A stretch of DNA of 38,902 bases, taken from Leptofilum sp050292445 (GTDB taxonomy: Bacteria > Chloroflexota > Anaerolineae > Promineifilales > Promineifilaceae). Positions 9,117 through 16,328 of this stretch are shown piece by piece. The DNA lies in contig JBNKLQ010000016.1 of NCBI GenBank assembly GCA_050292445.1, forward strand, positions 1-38,902, written 5' to 3'. Under the pieces are notes generated by a model. That model saw only the letters and a program-made list of their open reading frames with translations, made no database searches and was not told the DNA's origin. Position 1 is the first letter of the stretch; every line of letters begins with the position of its first letter. The translations under genes and the position numbers were made by a program.

Positions 9117-10193
9117 ATGGAAATTGAAGTCGCTGCACTCGATGCAGCCAATCTAAAAACACCTCCAACCGATGATTTTGGTTTTGGTAACAAATTTGCC
9201 AACCGGATGTTTAGCCAAAAATATAGCCCGGATAAGGGCTGGCACGATGCCAAAATTGGCCCGTACGAAAATTTTAGTCTGCCTCCCGCAACGGCCGTTT
9301 TCCATTATGCTCAGGAAATTTTTGAAGGCACCAAAGCATACCGCCGCGCCGATGGCAACATTAATTTATTTCGGCCGTGGGAGAACATGAAACGGTTCAA
9401 TAATTCGGCTCGCCGCATGTCGATGGCCGTGGTGGATGAAGAAGATCATCTCAACGCCATCATTAAGCTCATCGAGATGGAGCATGATTGGGTGCCCAGC
9501 GCCCCCGGTGCCAGCCTTTACATTCGCCCCACCATGATAGCCACCGAACCGGCCCTCGGGGTGCATGCCAGCAGCACGTATCTCCACTATGTCATTGTGG
9601 GACCGGTGGGAGCCTATTTTAAGGAGGGTTTCAGTCCGGTCCCTGTTTACATCTCCGATAAATACCGTCGGGCGGTGCGTGGCGGTGTGGGCGATGCCAA
9701 AACGGGGGGTAACTACGCCGCCAGCCTTTTTGTGGGCGAGGAGGCCAAGAAAAAAGGGTACTCTCAGGTGCTCTGGTTGGACGCTGTTGAAGGGCGCTAC
9801 GTGGAAGAAGTGGGCGCGATGAATATCTGTTTTGTCTATGAAGGCAAGAAGATTGTTACGCCACCGTTAACCGGCTCCATTTTGCCTGGCATCACGCGCA
9901 AGTCAGTCATCGAGCTGGGCCGTGACTTGGGCTACGAGGTATCTGAAGACCCGATAGAGGTGAACCAAATGCTGGCCGACGTGCAAAGCGGTAAAATCAG
10001 CGAGGTTTTTGGCTGTGGCACGGCGGCGGTTATCGCGCCGGTGGGCAAGTTTGGCTTTAAAGACGAGGAATATATCATCAATGATTACAAACCAGGACCA
10101 GTGTCTAAACATTTGTACGACGAGTTGACCGGCATTCAATACGGCCGTCTCCCCGACCGCTTCAACTGGACCTTAACCATTGATGTGAACTGA
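9117..10193 (+). CDS. ilvE: Branched-chain-amino-acid aminotransferase
   Basis: PLP-dependent fold-type IV transaminase for the last step of Leu, Ile and Val synthesis (and the first of their breakdown). At 358 residues it matches the longer class-II BCAT form. Diagnostic segments are FHYAQEIFEGTKAYR, the PLP lysine K195 in GDAKTGGNYAAS, EEVGAMNICF and the TGSILPGITRKSVIELG loop. The ribosome-binding site AAGGAG lies 7 bases before the ATG. An intrinsic terminator at 10258 follows, so this is likely a single-gene unit. An 8-bp inverted repeat (9050-9057 with 9085-9092) lies upstream and could influence its mRNA. Confidence 0.95.
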   Translation: MEIEVAALDAANLKTPPTDDFGFGNKFANRMFSQKYSPDKGWHDAKIGPYENFSLPPATAVFHYAQEIFEGTKAYRRADGNINLFRPWENMKRFNNSARRMSMAVVDEEDHLNAIIKLIEMEHDWVPSAPGASLYIRPTMIATEPALGVHASSTYLHYVIVGPVGAYFKEGFSPVPVYISDKYRRAVRGGVGDAKTGGNYAASLFVGEEAKKKGYSQVLWLDAVEGRYVEEVGAMNICFVYEGKKIVTPPLTGSILPGITRKSVIELGRDLGYEVSEDPIEVNQMLADVQSGKISEVFGCGTAAVIAPVGKFGFKDEEYIINDYKPGPVSKHLYDELTGIQYGRLPDRFNWTLTIDVN

Positions 10194-10257
10194 CACCATT
10201 TGAGAGCCAATTTTGCCCGATTGATAGTTTCTGACGGCAAAATGGGACGATACTCGG

Positions 10258-10289
10258 GGCTGGATTCAGGAATGAGTCCAGCCTTTTTT
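10258..10289 (+). terminator. Intrinsic terminator after ilvE
   Basis: GGCTGGATTC (10258-10267) pairs with GAGTCCAGCC (10274-10283) as a 10-bp stem with one wobble pair and a 6-base loop, followed by six T residues. It lies about 65 bases after the aminotransferase stop. Confidence 0.85.
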
Positions 10290-10369
10290 GATTTTAGCGG
10301 TTGGTGGCTAGTTGTTCGTACAAGCGACTATTCACTAACTACCAACCACTAGACAATATGGAGACTTTT

Positions 10370-11512
10370 ATGCGAGAAGTAGCAATTCTAGGCGTGGGGC
10401 AAACGGCCGTTCGCGAACAGTGGGACCAATCCATCCGGCAGCTGGCGGTAACGGCCGGTCGAGCCGCCATGCAAGATGCCGGGGTTGAGCAGGTGGATGC
10501 CATTTACGTAGGCAATATGACTAGTGGCCTGCTCAACCAGCAAATGCAGCTGGGTGCCCTTGTTGCCGATTATCTGAACCAGCATGGGGCCGAGGCGGTG
10601 AAGATGGAAGCGGCCTGCGGTTCGGCTGGTTCTGCCATGCGCCAGGGTTTGCTGGCCGTTGCCAGCGGTGAACTGGATGCTGTTCTGGTCATCGGCGTGG
10701 AAAAGATGACCGAAACGCCCTTCAAAGACACCACCGCTGCCCTTACCACCGCTGCTGATGCCGACTACGAAATTATTCATGGTGTTACCTTTGTGGGGTT
10801 AAACGCCCTCATCATGCGCCGTTATATGCATGAATATGGCTACCAGCGAGGCGACTTTGCCCCCTTTGCCTTAAACGCTCACGGCAATGGGGCCAAAAAT
10901 CCCAATGCCATGTTCCAGCAGCCCATAACCCAACGCACCTACGAAAATGGGCGCATCGTGGCCGATCCCATAAGCCTGTTTGATGCGTCACCCATCGGTG
11001 ATGGTGCAGCCGCCCTGCTGTTGGTGCCTGCTGAAAAAGCACCCAATGCGGTGCGCGTGGTTGGCTCCGCTTCTGCCACGGACACGTTGGCGGTGCATGA
11101 CCGGCACGATTTGCTCTGGCTGACGGCGTCAGAGCAGTCGGTACAGCGGGCGTATGCCCAGGCGGGCGTGGGTCCGGAAAATATCGATCTGTTTGAATTG
11201 CACGATGCCTTTAGCGTGATGGCGGCCCTTTCATTGGAAGCCACCGGCTTTGCCGAACGGGGACAGGGGGTGCGGCTGGCACAAAAAGGGGCAATTTTCC
11301 CCGACGGCCGTATTCCCATCTGCACCATGGGGGGGTTAAAGGCTAGGGGGCATCCCGTGGGTGCCACCGGACTCTACCAGCTGGCAGAAGCGACTTTGCA
11401 GCTGCGTGGCCAGGCGGGTGAAGCCCAAATTGCCGATGCCCGCATCGCCATGACGCAAAACATTGGTGGCAGCGGGGCCACCATTGTGACGCATATCTTG
11501 CAACGGCCGTAA
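10370..11512 (+). CDS. Thiolase (SCP-x/archaeal-type acetyl-CoA acetyltransferase)
   Basis: A 380-residue thiolase-fold acyltransferase. The nucleophilic Cys83 sits in MEAACGSAGSAM, the catalytic His in LFELHDAF, and GLKARGHPVGATGLYQ is the C-terminal His loop. The second cysteine of ordinary biosynthetic thiolases is absent: the final motif is QNIGGSGATIV. That is the pattern of SCP-x-like thiolases and archaeal acetoacetyl-CoA thiolases. No DUF35/OB-fold partner or HMG-CoA synthase is next to it. The ATG at 10370 is chosen because GGAG lies 6 bases upstream and the protein then begins at the family's first strand (MREVAILG). An earlier in-frame start at 10301 lies in intergenic-looking sequence. 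Confidence 0.88.
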   Translation: MREVAILGVGQTAVREQWDQSIRQLAVTAGRAAMQDAGVEQVDAIYVGNMTSGLLNQQMQLGALVADYLNQHGAEAVKMEAACGSAGSAMRQGLLAVASGELDAVLVIGVEKMTETPFKDTTAALTTAADADYEIIHGVTFVGLNALIMRRYMHEYGYQRGDFAPFALNAHGNGAKNPNAMFQQPITQRTYENGRIVADPISLFDASPIGDGAAALLLVPAEKAPNAVRVVGSASATDTLAVHDRHDLLWLTASEQSVQRAYAQAGVGPENIDLFELHDAFSVMAALSLEATGFAERGQGVRLAQKGAIFPDGRIPICTMGGLKARGHPVGATGLYQLAEATLQLRGQAGEAQIADARIAMTQNIGGSGATIVTHILQRP

Positions 11513-11517
11513 CCGCG

Positions 11518-11614
11518 AAACCTGACAGGTTTTCATGACGCGCCTGAAATCAAGCCGATTCTGTTTGGCAAAGAACCATTTTGATTAGATCCCGTTGCAA
11601 ACCTGTCAGGTTTT
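11518..11614. repeat. Pair of short palindromic repeats, AAACCTG(A/T)CAGGTTTT
   Basis: AAACCTGACAGGTTTT at 11518-11533 and AAACCTGTCAGGTTTT at 11599-11614 are each 7-bp palindromes around a single centre base and are reverse complements of each other. They bracket 65 bases of unremarkable sequence just after the thiolase gene. This looks like a small dispersed intergenic element rather than a terminator, because the proper terminator lies further downstream. Confidence 0.7.
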
Positions 11615-11662
11615 ATTGAAAGCAGTCAACCCCAACATCTGACAAATCTTCTGGCAATCCCC

Positions 11663-11701
11663 GTGGGCGATTAGGAAATAATTCCTAATTGCCCACTTTT
11701 T
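11663..11701 (+). terminator. Strong intrinsic terminator after the thiolase gene
   Basis: GTGGGC-G-ATTAGGAA (11663-11677) pairs with TTCCTAAT-T-GCCCAC (11682-11696): 15 bp with one G-T wobble and the tetraloop ATAA, followed by TTTTT and a second T-rich run. It also shows that a TTG start at 11700 for the next gene is implausible. Confidence 0.9.
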
Positions 11702-11822
11702 GCTTCTTTTTAACAGAATCTTTAAGGTGAATGGTTACAATAGATTAGCTAAGAAATGGCGCTGCGCTATTTGGCGTCAGTGCTCCTCGCAACAAATCAC
11801 TGGCGAGAAGAAAGGGACCTTT

Positions 11823-13715
11823 GTGTTACATTTGAACCGCAAACACCACGCTCAAGTCTCACCGCACCTGCGCTCCGTTTTGCAACAAATTGTGGATGAT
11901 GTTGTGAATCGGTTGGGTTGTTTGGGTGCGTTGGCCATGACATTAGAAAATGATATGGGGCTGTATGTACGGGCCTCGGCGTTTACTGTGCCAAACGGCC
12001 GTCTGCAGCAAGTGTTTGCCCAAAGCCATGTTACATTTGAACCGGGTCAGGCGTTAATGTACCTCAATGATGCCCGCCATCGCTACAATTTGGGCGTTAG
12101 CGCTGTTAACAGCGTTAACGCCAACAATGTTGGCCAGTCGAGTCCGCACCACCTTATTTCCGAACGATTGTATGATTTGTTACGGCCGTTAACCGACCGG
12201 GCTACTGCTGATGAAATGCAGGAGGAACTGAATGTAGCCCAGGTGGTCGCGGTTCCGCTGATGGTGCAAAAAGAAGTGGTTGGGGCGATTATGGCCCTGA
12301 CGCAAGACAGCTTCACCCATCGGGACGTCGATTTTTTGGAAGCGTTAGGCAATTTGGCCGCAGCGGCCATCCAAAATAATTTCCGTCTCACCGCCATGGA
12401 ATCATTGGAGCGCGTTATTTTTGGCTTGCAATCGCGCATGACGGATGAAACCCGCGTCCTGCAATCAATCGTGGACGCGGTGGTCCAGGAACTAGGGTAT
12501 GAAGGGGCCATGGTGGCCACCCTGGAAAATGGCAACGCTTTGCCGGTGCGCGCTTATGCTTTGGATGACACACCGCAGATTTTGTCCCATTTGGAGAACA
12601 AAGCGGGCATGACCCTGCTCAGTGCCAAATCGGTGGTGTATTTGGACAAACCCCGCTACCAGGCAAACTTGAGCGTGCGTGCGGTGAAAGGGATCGACGG
12701 CCGTCCGCAAAAGTTCCTCACCTCTGATCATTTGTATGATTTGTTACGGCCGTTTGTGAACCGTTCCCTGGCTGATTTTGCCCAGCGCATGTTGGGCATT
12801 CGGCAGGTCATCGCTGTACCTTTTTTTGTGGAAGATGAAGTCGTTGGCAACCTGTTTGTGGCGTCGCGTCGCGATCATTTTTCCTCCTGGGAAACCTCCT
12901 TGCTGACGACGTTCAGCCAGCAAGCAGCGGCGGGCATCCGCAATGCGCGCCTCTATCGTGAGGCAGAAGAGCAGCGCCGCATTGCCGAGCTGTTTAGCCG
13001 CATGGCCTTTAGCGCCACGGCTTCTGTGCATGGCCTCAGTAATCATCTCAACGTCATCGGTAATTACATGCAAATGCTGCAAAATCTAGAGATGTTTTCG
13101 GATAGCCAACGGCAAGAGCTTGCTGCATCCATGCCCCAAATGGTCGAGCGTATCCAAAAATCGCTCCGTTTGTTGGATAACCTCCATGAGCCTTGGCACC
13201 ATACAACGGACAAGGCCGTTGAGGTGAACAATTGTTTACGCCGGGCTATGCGCGAACTTTTCCCGGGCTGGCGCTGGACGGAAACGGCCGTTAACGAAAC
13301 AACCATCACGCTGCCTAACGAGCAAACCCTCACCCTCACCTTAGATTTAGCAAATGATCTTCCCCCCGTACACACAACCCCCGATATGCTGTCCGAAGCC
13401 TTTCGCGTCATCTTGAAAAACAGCTATGAAGCGATGTTAGATCGTCATAAATCTGGCACTATCCGGCTGACCAGCCGTTTACAGGCACCGGATCGGCTGC
13501 AAATAATAATTCAGGATAGCGGCGTAGGCATTCAGCCAGAAGATCTGGCCCATATTTTTGAGATGGGCTGGAGCAGTAAAAAAGAAGGCAACGGCATGGG
13601 CTTTGGCCTCTTCTGGACCCGTGACTTTATTCAGGGGTTGGGCGGCTCTATTTACGTCGATAGCCAGCCAGGGCATGGCACCACCTTCGACATTTCCCTT
13701 CCCATCGCCAAGTAG
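11823..13715 (+). CDS. Cytoplasmic sensor histidine kinase with two duplicated GAF-like domains
   Basis: A soluble kinase of about 630 residues. Two GAF-like units in tandem (about 10-200 and 210-415) share a clear internal duplication: each has TLEN near its start, a LYDLLRP motif in the middle, a V-A-V-P or I-A-V-P strand and an E-V-V-G strand. The dimerisation region carries a non-standard H box, SVHGLSNHLNVI, in place of SHELRTP. The ATPase domain has DSGVGI and GNGMGFGLFW, the latter of the NtrB/HATPase_c type. I placed the start at GTG 11823, which has AAAGGG about 6 bases upstream. The frame opens at 11700, inside the terminator of the previous gene, so the true start lies between 11702 and 11823. 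Confidence 0.85.
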   Translation: MLHLNRKHHAQVSPHLRSVLQQIVDDVVNRLGCLGALAMTLENDMGLYVRASAFTVPNGRLQQVFAQSHVTFEPGQALMYLNDARHRYNLGVSAVNSVNANNVGQSSPHHLISERLYDLLRPLTDRATADEMQEELNVAQVVAVPLMVQKEVVGAIMALTQDSFTHRDVDFLEALGNLAAAAIQNNFRLTAMESLERVIFGLQSRMTDETRVLQSIVDAVVQELGYEGAMVATLENGNALPVRAYALDDTPQILSHLENKAGMTLLSAKSVVYLDKPRYQANLSVRAVKGIDGRPQKFLTSDHLYDLLRPFVNRSLADFAQRMLGIRQVIAVPFFVEDEVVGNLFVASRRDHFSSWETSLLTTFSQQAAAGIRNARLYREAEEQRRIAELFSRMAFSATASVHGLSNHLNVIGNYMQMLQNLEMFSDSQRQELAASMPQMVERIQKSLRLLDNLHEPWHHTTDKAVEVNNCLRRAMRELFPGWRWTETAVNETTITLPNEQTLTLTLDLANDLPPVHTTPDMLSEAFRVILKNSYEAMLDRHKSGTIRLTSRLQAPDRLQIIIQDSGVGIQPEDLAHIFEMGWSSKKEGNGMGFGLFWTRDFIQGLGGSIYVDSQPGHGTTFDISLPIAK

Positions 13716-13746
13716 TCGAGGTTACCAGACCTCGCCTTCGTTTTCC

Positions 13747-13789
13747 CTAAACCGCTACCCGATCTAAGATTTTGTCGGGCCTGGTTTAG
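13747..13789 (+). other. Intergenic long hairpin
   Basis: CTAAACC (13747-13753) pairs with GGTTTAG (13783-13789), and inside it CCCGA (13758-13762) pairs with TCGGG (13775-13779). A smaller hairpin, CGAGGT/ACCTCG, precedes it at 13717-13734. No good T-run follows. It may be a weak terminator or a mRNA 3' stabiliser for the kinase gene. Confidence 0.5.
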
Positions 13790-13837
13790 CGCGATTCTTT
13801 GTTTCATTCCCAAAAGCTGTAAAAACCTATAGATTTG

Positions 13838-13865
13838 TTGCCATATATTTGCAGTTTGCTATAGT
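13838..13865 (+). promoter_or_regulatory. Promoter for a probably leaderless transcript
   Basis: TTGCCA (13838-13843) and TATAGT (13860-13865) are separated by 16 bases. Transcription would start 7-8 bases after the -10 box, at about 13872-13873, which is the A of the ATG of the MerR-like regulator gene. There is no ribosome-binding site before that ATG, consistent with a leaderless message. Confidence 0.5.
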
Positions 13866-13872
13866 TTTTTAT

Positions 13873-14499
13873 ATGGATAGCGACTGGATCAATCTCAGCG
13901 AAGCGGCTGACCTCTTGGGGGTCCATCCAGCCACGGTGCGTGCCTGGGGAGACAAGGGCGATTTGCCCATGCAGCGTACCCCCGGTGGGCATCGCCGCTT
14001 TCGCCGGGCAGACGTGGAAGCCCGCGCCGTTGTGCCTGACCATGCCCAAACGAACGTGGTGCAGCTGGTTGTGCAAAATATGATCGGGCGGGCGCGCCTG
14101 GAGCTAACCGATGGTGCCTTGAATGATGCGGCTTGGTATCAGCTGCTTGACGATTCGGCACGGCAGGAATTGCGTCAGCTTGGGCACCAACTGTTGCAAT
14201 TGGTTTTGCAGTATTTGGCGCAAGAAGTGCCACTGCAAATAATTCAGGCTGAAGCCAGGAAAATCGGGCAGGATTATGGGCGTTTGGGACGTCAGAGTGG
14301 CCTCTCTCTGGCGGAAACGACTCGTGCCTACCTTTACTTTCGCGATTTTTTGTCCCAAACCGTCTACGACATGGCAGAAACCATCGGCACCCAAGGACCC
14401 ATTCATTGGGGCCAAATTCACCAAAAAATTATCACCATTACCAACGATGTGCTGCTGGCTATGGTGGCGGCACATGAGGAACTGCGTAATGAAGTCTGA
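13873..14499 (+). CDS. MerR/excisionase-like HTH regulator with C-terminal helical domain
   Basis: A 208-residue protein. Residues 5-50 form a MerR-type winged helix-turn-helix (LSEAADLLGVHPATVRAWG followed by the wing PGGHRRFRRADVEA). The remaining 150 residues are helical. The GRLGRQSGLSLAETTRAYLY segment is reminiscent of RsbRD-type N-terminal bundles, but I cannot assign a ligand; no cobalamin motif is seen. The ATG at 13873 is preferred over an upstream TTG, since it follows a good -10 box directly. The gene overlaps the PucC-like transporter gene by 11 bases, so the two are translationally coupled and the transporter or its substrate is the likely regulatory theme. Confidence 0.78.
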   Translation: MDSDWINLSEAADLLGVHPATVRAWGDKGDLPMQRTPGGHRRFRRADVEARAVVPDHAQTNVVQLVVQNMIGRARLELTDGALNDAAWYQLLDDSARQELRQLGHQLLQLVLQYLAQEVPLQIIQAEARKIGQDYGRLGRQSGLSLAETTRAYLYFRDFLSQTVYDMAETIGTQGPIHWGQIHQKIITITNDVLLAMVAAHEELRNEV

Positions 14500-15889
14500 G
14501 CAAAACCAACTCTCGTTTAGCCTGTGGCGTTTGCTGCGCCTGAGTAGCTTCCAAATTGGCTCAGCTATGGGCGATATTTTGGTAACCAGCATCTGGAACC
14601 GAGTGATGATTTCCCAGTTTGGTATTCCGGCGGCCCCCGTTAGTTTGCTGATTGCCCTGCGTTATTTGCTGTCGCCGCTGAGTTTGTGGGCGGGATACCG
14701 GTCGGATACACGGCCGTTTCTGGGCATGCGGCGTACATCATACATTTGGTTGGGTCGGGGATTGATGGTGCTTTCGCTGCCGCTGCTGGGCTGGAGCTTG
14801 ATGCGCTTTGCCGCGATGCATGACGCAGGCAGTGCATCTGAGCTGTTGGGGTGGGCGTTGGCGGTGATGTCGTCGCTGCTGTACGGTGTAGGGACGCTTA
14901 TCTCTGGCAGCCCGTATCTGGCGCTGGTGCGGGATTCTGCACCCAAAGCCCGGCAAGGATTGGCTATCAGCATGGCCGAAACCGTGCTCATTATCTTTTT
15001 TGCCATTGTGGGTATTACCTTCAGCTTTTGGATGGAAGAATTTGATCCAGCGATTTTTTGGGAAATGATTTTTGCCACGATGATTATCGGCGGCTTTTTC
15101 TGGCTCTTTTCTATTTGGGGCGTGGAGCGTTCGATTCGGCAGGAAAAAGGCATTACCCTGGAAGAGGAATTGTCTGCCGTGCAGCAGCTGGCAGTGCAGA
15201 GTAATCTGCTGGCCACCATCCGACGCATCTGGCAAGATGAGCGCACCCGTCGGTTTTTTATTTTTCTGTCGTTGGCCACTTTTTCTGCCTGGGCGCAGGA
15301 TGCCATTTTGGAGCCGTTTGGGGCCGAGGTGTTCGATCTGCCATTGTCGCGGACGACGCGATTTAATAGCTACTGGCAGGCCGCTACGGTACTAACGCTG
15401 GTGGGTGGCGCGTATTTATGGCGCAAACGGCCGCCTGAACGACAGCGGCGTGTCACTAATGGGGGTTTGGTGACGATGGCTTTGGGGATGGGGTTATTGG
15501 CGGCAACGGCCGTTTTCCATCAGGTTCACCTCATTGAAATTGCCCTGCTGCTGTTTGGTGCCGGTTTTGGCGTGTACACCTTTGGCGGGTTGAGCCTCAT
15601 GGCTGTCATGTCGTCGGACAAAGAGGCCGGAGCGTATTTGGGCTTGTGGACCATCTCTGTGGTGGTGTTTAAAGGCTTGGGCACCTTTGCTGGCGGCGCG
15701 CTGCGCGATCTGTTTTTGCTAAACCTCGATTTTGGTGTTGGGTTGGGCTATGGTTTGATCTTTTTGTTGGAGGCGGTGGGGTTGGCAACGGCCGTTTACA
15801 TCCTTACCCGCGTCGATGTGTTGGGCTTTGCTCGCGAAATGGGCCGCCTCCTCAGCCGCAGCGATGTGCAAATTGCCAGCGCCGATTAA
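14489..15889 (+). CDS. PucC/BCH-family major facilitator protein
   Basis: A membrane protein of 466 residues with about 12 hydrophobic segments. It fits the BCH1/PucC branch of the major facilitator superfamily: S-A-W-A-Q-D-A-I-L-E-P-F-G followed by V-F-D-L corresponds to the PucC signature Q-D-x-x-L-E-P-[FY]-G. The AGAYLGLW and FKGLGTFAGGALRD segments also fit. In phototrophs these proteins help assemble light-harvesting complexes or handle chlorophylls; other members have unknown cargo. The ATG at 14489 lies inside the end of the regulator gene (11-base overlap). A much longer open frame upstream overlaps that regulator and is not used. No pigment-synthesis genes occur in the window, although siroheme genes follow. 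Confidence 0.78.
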   Translation: MKSEQNQLSFSLWRLLRLSSFQIGSAMGDILVTSIWNRVMISQFGIPAAPVSLLIALRYLLSPLSLWAGYRSDTRPFLGMRRTSYIWLGRGLMVLSLPLLGWSLMRFAAMHDAGSASELLGWALAVMSSLLYGVGTLISGSPYLALVRDSAPKARQGLAISMAETVLIIFFAIVGITFSFWMEEFDPAIFWEMIFATMIIGGFFWLFSIWGVERSIRQEKGITLEEELSAVQQLAVQSNLLATIRRIWQDERTRRFFIFLSLATFSAWAQDAILEPFGAEVFDLPLSRTTRFNSYWQAATVLTLVGGAYLWRKRPPERQRRVTNGGLVTMALGMGLLAATAVFHQVHLIEIALLLFGAGFGVYTFGGLSLMAVMSSDKEAGAYLGLWTISVVVFKGLGTFAGGALRDLFLLNLDFGVGLGYGLIFLLEAVGLATAVYILTRVDVLGFAREMGRLLSRSDVQIASAD

Positions 15890-16028
15890 TAAGACATGGT
15901 TTGTAGCCATTGCTACATTCAATAGCCAAAACCTATGCTAATTTGGCCATTGTGTCTGAAGGACGGCCGTATTTTTCAGGTAAATTATCTATGAGCGATA
16001 ATTACTTGCTTTGATAGCATTGAAGAAG

Positions 16029-16127
16029 ATGAACACAAAAAACCCGTTTTCAACCTATTCCGCAAGCTGCATGTGTTGTTGTATGTGTCCCAGCAAGGGG
16101 CCGGATGCAACACGTTTGGTTGGGTAA
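16029..16127 (+). CDS. Cysteine-rich leader peptide of the sulfur assimilation operon
   Basis: A 32-codon reading frame 200 bases upstream of the sulfite reductase gene. Residues 14-20 read C-M-C-C-C-M-C, that is five Cys and two Met codons in seven, at 16068-16088. The codons used for Cys are TGC, TGT, TGT, TGT and TGT. It ends at TAA 16125-16127. The ATG at 16029 has no well-spaced ribosome-binding site (AAGAAG abuts it), and an in-frame TTG at 16020 is an alternative start. A possible -10 box, GATAAT, lies at 15997-16002. Both sulfur amino acids in the run, the sulfur operon downstream and a terminator with a competing antiterminator all point to an attenuation leader. Translation is inferred. 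Confidence 0.7.
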   Translation: MNTKNPFSTYSASCMCCCMCPSKGPDATRLVG

Positions 16128-16245
16128 ACAAAACGGAGTGTTAAAACCCATATAAAACGATGCGGCACTGCCCCAGAAAGATTTTGGAGCAGTAGCCGAT
16201 AAGAAAGCCCTCAAAAGCCCAGGATACTGCTCCTGGGCTTTTTTT
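16097..16245 (+). promoter_or_regulatory. Transcription attenuator with mutually exclusive hairpins (proposed Cys-responsive)
   Basis: Segment B, ACTGCCCCA (16167-16175), pairs with segment C, TGGAGCAGT (16185-16193), as 8 bp with one mismatch. Segment C, as GGAGCAGTA (16186-16194), is also a perfect 9-base complement of TACTGCTCC (16225-16233). That stretch spans the loop and the start of the 3' arm of the intrinsic terminator at 16216-16239, so C pairing with it excludes the terminator. GGGGC (16097-16101), ten bases after the Cys codons, can pair with GCCCC (16170-16174) and so release C. Pairings are seen in the sequence; the direction of control (Cys shortage gives readthrough) is inferred by analogy with trp-type attenuation. 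Confidence 0.72.
16216..16245 (+). terminator. Intrinsic terminator in the sulfur-operon leader
   Basis: AGCCCAGGA (16216-16224) pairs perfectly with TCCTGGGCT (16231-16239) around the loop TACTGC, followed by a run of seven T (16239-16245). It stands 84 bases before the sulfite reductase start and 88 bases after the leader-peptide stop, so it must be bypassed for the operon to be transcribed from the leader promoter. Confidence 0.92.
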
Positions 16246-16255
16246 ATTTCCCCTA

Positions 16256-16305
16256 TTTTCCCGGAAACTGATCGGAAGCCAGCTATCTGAGAGTTTCCGG
16301 GAAAA
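16256..16305. repeat. Inverted repeat TTTTCCCGGAAACT, dispersed family
   Basis: TTTTCCCGGAAACT (16256-16269) and its perfect reverse complement (16292-16305) enclose 22 bases, between the attenuator and the ribosome-binding site of the sulfite reductase gene. A second copy of the same arms lies at 21665-21716, just after the last gene of the operon, so near-identical elements bracket the whole operon. Confidence 0.85.
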
Positions 16306-16328
16306 TTCAGAGAACGAAAGGAGAAACC

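Noticed and set aside
14662..15306. Minus-strand open frame of 214 codons inside the PucC-like gene
   Set aside because: Ser/Pro/Arg-rich composition typical of antisense shadow frames in GC-rich genes; the sense strand is clearly coding.
16129..16250. Sulfur-operon leader considered as an S-adenosylmethionine riboswitch
   Set aside because: The conserved SAM-I, SAM-II and SAM-IV cores were not found; the Cys-codon frame and nested hairpins explain the region better.
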